This document shows positions 11,770-64,000 of a stretch of 64,000 nt of DNA, in pieces; within the stretch, counting starts at the first letter, position 1; the number at the start of each line of letters is the position of its first letter. A program made the position numbers and the translations under genes. The notes beneath the pieces are model-generated. The model did no database searches. It had not been told where the DNA came from and saw only the letters and a program-made list of their open reading frames with translations. The DNA is from Aldrovandia affinis (lineage: Eukaryota > Chordata > Actinopteri > Notacanthiformes > Halosauridae), in contig JAINUG010000207.1 in NCBI GenBank assembly GCA_029706075.1, positions 485,001 to 549,000 on the forward strand, read 5' to 3'.

Positions 11770-11947
11770 AAACACACACACACACTTATGCTCTCACACA
11801 CACACACACACACTTACACACATGCTCACACACGCTCACACACACCTACTCACACATACACACACAGACACTCTTACTCATACAAACACTCAGAATCACT
11901 TACACAAACACATTCATACTCACACTCACCCATACATATGAAGGCTG

Positions 11948-11993
<46 letters not shown>

Positions 11994-12055
11994 TAACACA
12001 TACACAGACTCACTCTCAGCTTCCAACGTTTCTCAAGCACACACACACACAAATA
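11770..12055. repeat. (CA)n-rich low-complexity region
   Basis: CACACA runs with CTCACA, TACACA and ACGCTCACA variants, densest near 11959-11990. Confidence 0.85.
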
Positions 12056-12299
12056 GATTCTCACTCCCACAAGCACATTTAGGAGTTGCTCTTGCACGAG
12101 GCACTGAGCACCATGCAGACAGAAAGCCTTCCTCACAGTGCAACGCTGTGGCCAATTGTGCATCACCCTGCGCCACTGTGAGCAACAGTCTGCACCGGCT
12201 TGGTCAGGATACGAGACCAGACTGTAAAGCACATTCACATGGAGCTTCAGGCAAGCTTTGTGTGTGCCGGAAGCCGTTGTTTTTCAATAGAGCCCTGGC

Positions 12300-13460
12300 A
12301 CTGGCTTGCATTGCAATACTTGCTTAAAAGTTTGAGGCTTCCACACCTCAAAATTGCATCCAATCAAAACCACTTTGAGCCTGACTTCCAAAATCTGCAC
12401 ACAATTTAAAAATGGAGGACCAGCTCATAACTACTATAAATTAAGCCATTTGGTAGCTTATAAATCAACATGCTAGCTAGGTTAATCAGATAGCATATTG
12501 AATAGCAACCTAGCCAGTATTATTAATTTGATTAAACAAACCATTCGTAGTTCGCAGTGTTTACTGGTGGCATATAGTTAGCTACATTACAATGAACATT
12601 GTCTAGCCAGCTGGACAGCTAGCTACTTTCATATCAGGTAGCTAAATGTATCTAGCTAAGGTATCTATTCTGTATTCAGTTGTAGACTATAGTAAATGTA
12701 GCAATGTTTGCCTTGATAAAAAACTATTCAACTGACAAGTGTGAGGCACACCCCAAAAAACTAAGCATTGCGTCAAGATTTGCGCCCACTTGAAGCTCCG
12801 TGTGAACGTGCCCCAAGGTGCATGGCTACCCTGAAATCTCAGTGCTTTAACAGGACACAGCGCTCGACGTCCCCACAAGGCCTCACCTTAAAGCATTGCG
12901 TCACGTGTCCGTTACCGTGGAAAACACTAAAAGGAGCGCATCGAGGCCAACTCCTCGTGAGCCGAGAGGGAAGATTGAGGGCGAAAATTGTGCTTAGACG
13001 ACTTCAAGCTGAAAGTGTGACCGTCGTTTGAAGACTCAAAACTGAGCCGTAATGAGAGGGTGAGAAAGCAAACATGAGTAATTGGCACCACTTCACATGC
13101 TGTCACACCATGACTGAAAACGCACTCGTCGCACACACAAAGGCTTGGTTTAATTTGCGCTACCAAAAAAATATGCCTTTGTGCCACCCGTGAAAAGCAC
13201 TTGAGTTTTGTGTTCTGTCTCAGCCATGCAGAGGAATGGTTTGTGGTGACAAGATAATTGTGAACTAAAAGCTGTTGCTTTCATGTTCTTTGAGCATTCA
13301 AATCTCATTGCTCTCTTGCACTGTGGTTACATGACACTCATTTATGTCACTCAGATGAACATGAAGCGTTGTGTGAACAATGTTTTTTCCCCCAGTTCTC
13401 TTCCCAGACATTTCCTGGCAGCTCCACTATCGCATGAATATTATAGAAACCCACAGAAAT
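12300..13460. other. Unclassified repeat-like stretch with CTAGCTAG motifs
   Basis: The segment 12430-12670 has many AGCTAGCTA and CTAGCTA motifs, a composition common in non-autonomous DNA transposons of fish. I could not find convincing terminal repeats or a target duplication and see no coding sequence. Related wording (GCATTGCGTCA) occurs twice at 12764 and 12893. Confidence 0.3.
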
Positions 13461-13463
13461 TCA

Positions 13464-13535
13464 TCACATTACGTCCATTTAGTGGACACTCGCATTCCAG
13501 AGGGACTTACAAAACGAAGTACATAAGTGCATTCA
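13464..13535 (-). repeat. SINE 3'-end fragment
   Basis: A degraded copy of the shared tail (CATTTAGTGGACACTCGCAT, CAGAGGGACTTAC), corresponding to CATTTAGCAGACGCTCTTAT in intact copies. No tRNA-like head follows. Confidence 0.55.
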
Positions 13536-14338
13536 AATAGGATAATAAGAGCTGCAGCACTACAGAAAAGGATCATTAACAGCCAGCAACAGTGCAATGA
13601 GAGGTGTTAGAAACTGCACTGTTAGCATAGTCTGCTATGCTGACAAACACATTCAATTAACCAGACAACAGAGCAGTTGCAAGGCTGCGAATGGCACAAC
13701 GCACAGGCATTTGGATGAAAATAGTCTGATCCTCTTCTCACCCCTTCCCACTCTTTTAGTTTCAACCCCCCCTCCCCCTGCCTTCACCACCCCACTTTTT
13801 GACTGAATGTTTCCGTGCCCCCCCTTGCCCTCCCTTGACTGAATGTTTCGTGCTTGTCCCGTTTGTTTCCCCCTCTCCCTCCTGCCCTGTCCTATCCCAC
13901 GCAATGCCCAGCGCTCCCCGCTCTCGACAGTGTATCCTCGATTTGCTGCGTTCTCTCTTAGGCAGCCATGGAAGACACTCTGGCAGGGTGGAGTTCAGTG
14001 AGCAGGGCCTCCGCTAAAGACAGCCTCTCTGTGGTTTAATTGAACTGCGTTAGGTGATTGTATTTTTTAAATCCTGTGCGTGCCATTATGAGCCTGGAGA
14101 GAGATTACCCCTCTGCCCTGGGGTATTTCCACAGCAGAGCATTCTCTTTCTCTCTCTGCTGTGTACATTTCTGAGCAGCCACACCGTATGCCTGACAAGG
14201 CCAAGGCTTGTATTTTTAGAAGCTCCTGGTTTCATAGGCCTATGAAAATGTGGGCTCATACTTTCAGGTGGAACATACCACAGTGTGTGTGCATGTGCAT
14301 GTGTGTGTGGTTGTGCCTGTCTGTGCGTGCGTGCATTT

Positions 14339-14790
14339 TTACATTTTAAGCATTTAGCAGACGCTCTTATCCAGAGCGACTTACAAGATGTGCGTTAATA
14401 CATGGTAGGAACAATCATAGTTAGCGCATGAGATCAGTGCAGTAATACAGCGATAGACATAGTTGTAGGCAGCTGCATACCATACCTGTAACACTGGGAA
14501 GGAAAAGGTTAGTTTTTTTTAAATTAAATGAGAAGGCAGGGATACATATACAAGTGTTGAGCAAGTTGGCAGTGGTGATGACAATAGGCAGACAATGTAC
14601 AGAATTCAGTGGTAGTAGAGTAGAATAGGTAGTAGAGAAAAGGTGGGTTTTGAGTCTCTTGCGGAAGATCGCAAGTGATTCTGCGGTCCTGATCGATTGC
14701 GGAAGGTCGCTCCACCACCGAGGGGTCAGGACAGAGAAGAGGCGAGACCGCGAGGAGTGGCTGCTGGGCGTCCGGAGGGATGGGACGTGC
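14339..14790 (-). repeat. Interspersed repeat with SINE-type end, unclassified
   Basis: Starts with the conserved end CATTTAGCAGACGCTCTTAT followed by CAGAGCGACTTACAAGATGT, but then continues into a different body that includes GGTGGGTTTTGAGTCTCTTG and GGTCGCTCCACCACCGAGGG. I recognise this wording as a common dispersed fish repeat, possibly the antisense of a LINE or a DNA element, but cannot assign the class. Confidence 0.5.
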
Positions 14791-16436
14791 GTGCGTGCGT
14801 TTGTGTGTTCAGTCAGGAGTGGGGCCCTTTGATGTAGGGGCCCCTCACAGTGGTGTCTCTGGGGGGCCGTAATGGAGGTAACTGCAGGTATGCAAGATGG
14901 TGTAATGGAGAAACATTTATGATATCATGTTCTTGTTTTCTGAGTAAAGGGTCCGAACTGGGCGGGGCCTTCACTACCTGTCTGCACAGGTTCCTTGCAA
15001 AGGTTTTGATGCTGCCTGGTGGCTGTGGTAAGACTGGTCCCTGAGTGACAAGTTTAATTGGTTTTAGGGGTTATCTGTGAGGGAGGTGGTGACCTTGAAC
15101 AACACTTATGGGAAATGGAGGGGAGGGGCGGGGTGGATTGGCGGTGTTTACGCTACAGATCCATTAGGGAATGAGTTTCCTTCCACAGGGTAAGTGGTAA
15201 CCAGCCGCAACCCATGAGCCCTGCAGAGCAAGGAATTGTGGGAAATGTGTGACATTGACGCAGCTGTGATTCGATTTCGGGATGGAAAGACACGGCGCCT
15301 TGTAATCAGCCCTTTAATTTTTCTTGGTCTTGTGTGTGGGTCTCTTTCTTTCTTTTCCTTTTTTCTCTCTTTCTCTTTTGCTCGTTCTCGCTCTCTCTCT
15401 CAATTCGATTTCAAATGAAATACTCTGTTGGCATGACACATTTTAAAAATTCATATTGCCAAAGCTCTCTCTCTCTTTCTCATTTTTTCTCTCTCCCTCC
15501 CTCTCTCTCTCTCTCTCTCCCCCTCTTGTATTCTCTTCTTTTTTTTATTATAGTTCTCTTGAAAAGGTTTCTCCCCACCCCTCCTCCCCCTGTTGCCCGT
15601 CTCCCTGAGATTGATTGGGCTGCCGTTCCAGAGAAGTGCCTCATCCTGTTAATCCAAGGTCCCTCCTGTGTGTCAAACGAGCGAGCGCGGATGTTTACCT
15701 AACTCTCCGTGCCTTTAATTGTCTCGTAATGCCATCATCTGCCCCAGTTATTGGGTTCAGATGTGTAATTATGAGCCTTGCTTTAAAGGAAAGTGACGTT
15801 AATCAAGATGGAAATCATACGCGTCCCGCTGAGATTCTCAAAAGATGAACCGTCTGAGCAGCCCACACCATCAGGCGCAATTCCGTCTGTCTCGTGACAA
15901 CGTGGATTGGTAAATCTTGTCACAGACTTTAAATGTCAATCAACCCTGTAACTGCATAATACAGTCCATAAGAATACGCAAGGGTGCCAGTGTACAGAGG
16001 AGACTACAAGGATAAATCTCTGCTGGGGGTGAGGTCAAAGGTCAGGGCTCAAAGCCAGCTTGGCTTGATTGATGGGTTGACAACGGATGGCTTCGGCGTC
16101 TATCCTTGCCGTTGTGAGAGCCTCCCAAATGATAAAGAAATGCATTAGGCGTAGTGCTCAGCCTTCACGGCACCATCGGTCATATTTATCGGTTTCGTTC
16201 TCCGTCGTTCCCGAAAGCCTCTTGCATCCGTGGGGTCTTTGTGACCTCTGCGGCTCTCATTTAGAGGAGTCCGAGGAGCAGGAAGAGGGCACCCATCGTG
16301 GCGTGGCTCCACTCTGCGGCTAATTCGCCTCACCTTCTGCAGGGTTCCCTCATCACGGTCTTGAGAGCTGTGGTCACTCTTTGAGTAAATTGTGTTGTTT
16401 TTCCATTAACCCTCTCACCCACCTCTGTTCTTGCAG

Positions 16437-60124
<43,688 letters not shown>

Positions 60125-61914
60125 GTAGGCCCACACAGAGACAAACCGCACACGGGAGAAAAACATTCATGCCCTTTTCAGACTTGATACAATTTCTTTT
60201 GACAAAGCAGTTGGGGTTCAATTGGGAAAAGTCTTCTACACCACCCCACGAGGTAGCTCGTGAGACATCAACAAGAGATTCACTCCGCTGTAACGTCATC
60301 TCTCTCGCAGAAGGTTTGCGGGCCAAGTGAAACCTACGGTCTTATGGAAACAACCTGCCTGTATACACACCTTTCATTAACTCCTTAACTGTCATCGGTC
60401 TACTGATCAAAAGTAGTGAAGTAGTGTTTTGTCACAAGAGCAAGCCAAATCAAGTGATTTTGAATGTTTACTTTGCATCGTGTCGCCAGCAACGGCAGAG
60501 ATGTCATTCTCCTGGGTCTATGAGATATGTGAGTATGTTTCACCTAGGAAAGTTTCCTATCCTCATGATTGTAAATCTTTGCTACAAAATAAGCCCACTC
60601 CCATCATTCTATGATAAGTGTTGGCCAAACAGCCCCCTCCCCTTGTCCAACCAGGGTTAAGAAATATGATTATGTGGCAACTCTAAATACTGGGAGTTCA
60701 AACAGACAGAAGTAATTGTGGTTAAATATGTAGCAGCTGCAATGTTTTTAGGGTGCAAACAGACAGAAGTAATTGTGGCTCAGTGCAAGGACTTATCAGT
60801 CATCCTGCACCTCTGAGACTTGTGGCCATGACAGTCCCCTTTTTGACTGTATACTGCTTTGATGAGCTTTGTGTAGGTTCTCAGTGGACATCCAGGCACT
60901 GCTAGTAGCTGTGTGCTTGTGTGAGGGTTGCCAGGCAACAACATTGAGCTGGAGGAAATCTGCTGTAATGAAATCACCAGTTTCCCTACACTGGCCATGG
61001 AAGGCTCCGCCTTTACTGTGGGGTCATCAGAAAGAGGGCGTGGCGTGTCCATCTTCCCCCTCGAAGGCTCACCACACGTATTCAATTCAGTTCATATTTT
61101 AACATAATAATACAAAAATGTATCCCTTTTTTTGTTTTTGTTTTAGTGATGCGCTTACTAAGAACATTTTTCCTTGAGCTAATGGATGGAAATGTATTAT
61201 GCACCAAACTAAAATTAAGACCCAGTATACACAGCTGTCTGTACTAATGGGAGATGCAGGTCATATCAGTGTTTGGTTTTAAAGTATTTCATTTTGTTGA
61301 AGCTTGATGAACGCAGTGTACCTCCCCTCACAGTGTATCATGGGTGTTGTGGTGAAAATGTGCATAGCTGAACACAGCCAATGCTTGATAACACAGTAAT
61401 GCTCGGTACTGCATGGGTCTGTCTCTAAAACCTGCAAAAACGTCGAGGTCCTAAATCTGCTGGTGACTCTCCGATGATGGTGTGCTCATTTGCAGTGTTG
61501 CATGTCAGGTAGATCCAGGCTTTGTGGTTTTGTTTGCCTTCCCTTTTCTTTGAAGTGAAAGGCGTCCCACTGCCCAAGGTCTCCATTAGAGAGTTTCTCA
61601 GTCGCCTGGATTAAGGAAATGTATTTGAAGACGGCTCAACTGGTGTTCGTTACTATTCATGAAGCTTTCATCTCCCTGTATCTTTGTCCGCTGACCACAA
61701 AGGAAAACCAAGGCTCTTTTTTCTCCTTTTAGCGTGGAACTGAAAGCCCAAAGAGCCCAAAGCACAAAGAGAAGTGTTGGGAGAGCGAGGCTTCATGCGC
61801 GTCCTTCTACGGGCTGCAAAACCACTTGACCGCTTTTTATTCAGCGTGGCTGACAGCACGTGGCATAGGAGCACCACCCTTCGCATGGTTCTCGAATCCT
61901 CAGTCCTCTGTCAG

Positions 61915-62125
61915 TGGGCGGCAGTGTAGTACACCGATTAGGGAACTAGGTTTGTGACTCAGAGGTTGCAGGTTCTGTTCCCAGGCACACTGCCGTTGTA
62001 CCCTTGAGCAAGGTACTTAACCTGAATTGTTTCAGTAAATATCCACCTGAATAAATGGGTTGTATGTAAAGTGTGTAAGTCGCTCTGGATAAGAGCGTCT
62101 CCTTAATGCCTCAAATGTAAATGTA
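61915..62125 (+). mobile_element. tRNA-derived SINE (family B)
   Basis: GGGCGGCAGTGTAGTACACC head, AGAGGTTGCAGGTTCTGTTC, TTGAGCAAGGTACTTAACCT, GTCGCTCTGGATAAGAGCGT and a CAAATGTAAATGTA tail. The B box has TTCTGTTCC in place of TTCGATTCC. Confidence 0.9.
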
Positions 62126-62679
62126 TCAATGCCTGCATGTGTAACAGGTTTGTGAGACTCCTGGGATTCTCGAAGGCAGGAGATGAAGCTTGCGCTTCTC
62201 CAATTAAACAAGTTGAAATAATTCCCATCCTCTCCACCCGGCATGAGGTGCCTTCACGGGGATCGGATTTCTGTGCAGAGTCCGTTAACCTGTTCAGCGT
62301 GGGTCTGTGTAGACTGCCCTCTGTGAGCACACAGTACCCTTAGAGGCTGCCCCCTCTGTCCCCTGGAGCAGATGCCCGTTTCCTGCATGGCTCTCTCTTT
62401 CGACGCAGTGGGAGCACAGTATCTCTGGAGGTTCATAGAGGACCAGGGAAGGATATCTGTCTTGTGGCAGACGTCAGCTGATAGGAGCGGCTGGGTATAT
62501 CGACCCGCCTGCGGCCCTTGCTGTAGCCCCCGAGACCCAGCGAGCGGGCGGTTAATGGTGAACGTCGTTTCAGCCCCGCGCTTGTCCGGGTGACACCCAC
62601 CAAGGCACTCTTATCAGAATCACTTCCTATTCCTGTCAGGGCACTTCCTCTTGGCCTGCCGTCCACTATCCAGGGCTCG

Positions 62680-63088
62680 CGTGCGTGTGTGTGCGCGTGT
62701 GTGCGTGTGTGCGTGTGTGCGTGTGTGTGAGTGAGTGTGTGAGTGTGTGAGTGTGTGAGTGTGTGAGTGTGTGTGTGAGTGTGTGTGTGAGTGTGAGTGT
62801 GTGTGTGAGTGTGTGTGTGTGTGAGTGAGTGTGTGAGTGTGTGTGTGTGTGAGTGTGTGTGAGTGTGTGAGTGTGTGAGTGTGAGTGTGTGTGAGTGTGT
62901 ATGTGAGTGTGTGTGTGTGAGTGTGAGTGTGTGTGTGAGTGTGTGAGTGTGTGTGTGAGTGTGTGTGAGTGTGTGTGTGAGTGTGTGTGTGAGTGTGAGT
63001 GTGAGTGTGAGTGAGTGTGTGTGAGTGTGTGAGTGTGTGTGAGTGTGTGAGTGTGTATGTGAGTGTGTGTGTGTGTGTGAGTGTGTGT

Positions 63089-63166
<78 letters not shown>

Positions 63167-63170
63167 TTGT
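62680..63170. repeat. GT-rich tract with GA interruptions, then pure (GT)n and (GA)n
   Basis: From 62722 to 63100 GTGTGA and GTGTGTGTGA units alternate irregularly; then a pure GT run to about 63148, then GAGAGA to 63166. Ser/His/Thr-repeat open frames on the minus strand are artefacts. Confidence 0.95.
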
Positions 63171-63679
63171 GTGTGTGCGTGTCTGGGACCGGGAGGGGGG
63201 AGAAGCACAGGTTCGGAGAGAAAAAATGTTTTGAGAGGAAAAAGAACAAAATCAAAGGCCCAAAGCGGGGTGTCACACACAAAACAGATCATACACTGTC
63301 TGATATAAGGGCTACAGCACAGATCTCCACAGTAATCCAAGGCTTTTCCTGACACCCACACTCCACCCATGTTATTGAGCTCTTTGTGTGAGCCCCTAAA
63401 GAGGGGCAATTTAGTCCAGGTGTGGCAGATGGCTTGCACTGGAAAGTAAAAAATTCATGTTTTTACAATCCAACCTGTATTAGATTGTATCTAAAGGCTA
63501 ACACCATATGCTTTATAAATAATTGCATGTCTAAAAAAACAGATCCAATTTAACATTGCACTTTGGCTTTGTGACCTTTTGAGTATAAAAAGTCCTTTAT
63601 GATAAACTCAAAAGCAAGTGGATGCCCTGTGCACAGCTCTGTCAGTCCTTGGTGCAGGTGATGGCAGGAAAAACGTAGA

Positions 63680-63867
63680 TAAAAATACAAGATTCGCAAC
63701 ACAAGGCTGAAAAATTACTACTTTATTAAGCTGGCTTGGACCACACCCACAGCCTATTTAAAACACCTGTGCAGTGCTTCAGAACGAACCTGAAGAAGCC
63801 TTTGTACGTTGTTCGTTTTTAGCCTAATAAAGTATAAGTAATTTTTCCTTTAAATCTTGTATTTTTA
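63680..63867. mobile_element. Foldback/MITE-like element with imperfect inverted repeats
   Basis: Left arm 63680-63732 (TAAAAATACAAGATT..GAAAAATTACT..ACTTTATTAAGCT) is matched by the inverse of 63821-63867 (AGCCTAATAAAGT..AGTAATTTTTC..AATCTTGTATTTTTA) with one short gap and few mismatches. About 90 bases lie between the arms. No target duplication is evident and no superfamily is assigned. Confidence 0.65.
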
Positions 63868-64000
63868 AGTCTTTATGATGTTTAGTCATTTTCCAGGCAG
63901 GATTTTTAGAGCTTCTCCCGGTAGAAGCATTCCAGCTCTTTCAGATTGCTTGGGTCTTGCTTAACTCGCTGAACTGTTTTTTCTGAGAGTGAACTAAAAA

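Larger units (their letters stand above)
60125..64000 (+). other. Start of the next COG5 intron (no last exon found)
   Basis: Opens with GTAGGC. Contains a family-B SINE, a long GT/GTGA repeat and a foldback element. Stretches 60130-61910, 62130-62680 and 63200-63670 show nothing recognisable except a 23-base direct repeat (AAACAGACAGAAGTAATTGT) at about 60699 and 60757. Confidence 0.75.

Noticed and set aside
62620-63439. Minus-strand frames of 220-257 codons with Ser/His/Thr repeats
   Set aside because: Translation of the GTGTGA repeat region.
60125-64000. The last COG5 exon
   Set aside because: No segment resembling GALEAYV..VRSREG with a proper acceptor was seen; the exon is expected beyond the window.

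Overview
This window is an intron-rich, repeat-rich piece of a vertebrate nuclear chromosome, most likely from a ray-finned fish. The fish call rests on three things. The only conserved gene is a vertebrate-type COG5 split into small GT-AG exons. Long (GT)n and (CT)n microsatellites are abundant. The mobile elements are typical of fish: tRNA-derived SINEs ending in the 'gctctggataagagcgtctgctaaatgc' type of tail (given here by description), Tc1/mariner and hAT DNA transposons, and L2-like and CR1-like LINEs. The species cannot be named from this sequence.

Gene content: eleven consecutive internal coding exons of COG5 (conserved oligomeric Golgi complex subunit 5) lie on the + strand between 16437 and 60124. 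They join in frame with matching splice phases and encode 449 complete codons plus two bases. This corresponds to roughly the C-terminal half of the protein, from a DGQ motif near the middle to ...DRLTLIR. The N-terminal exons and the last coding exon were not found in the window; they should lie to the left and right.

Layout: 1-16436 holds no recognised COG5 exon. It contains a deleted Tc1 element, several SINEs, an L2-like LINE, a hAT MITE with a perfect 8-bp target duplication, (GT)n-derived and 45-bp minisatellites, and one speculative terminal exon near 7.3 kb. The 11.9-kb intron at 16519-28422 is the main transposon graveyard: a Tc1 with a SINE inside it, a LINE with endonuclease and zinc-finger parts but no reverse transcriptase, an L2 fragment, a local duplication that preserves a SINE empty site, and a hAT transposase fragment. 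The 32809-40667 intron contains a 37-bp minisatellite and a head-to-tail array of three SINEs separated by the same 13-mer. The 48407-53817 intron contains a CR1-like LINE split by a SINE. The 53895-59209 intron contains a second LINE fragment and a decayed but nearly full-length Tc1. After exon 60045-60124 only repeats and unassigned intron remain.

I see no bacterial-type operon, CRISPR array, or convincing new biological system. The most useful observations concern nested insertions that give relative dates, an internal empty site for a SINE, and COG5 exons whose splice sites sit in UG-rich tracts.
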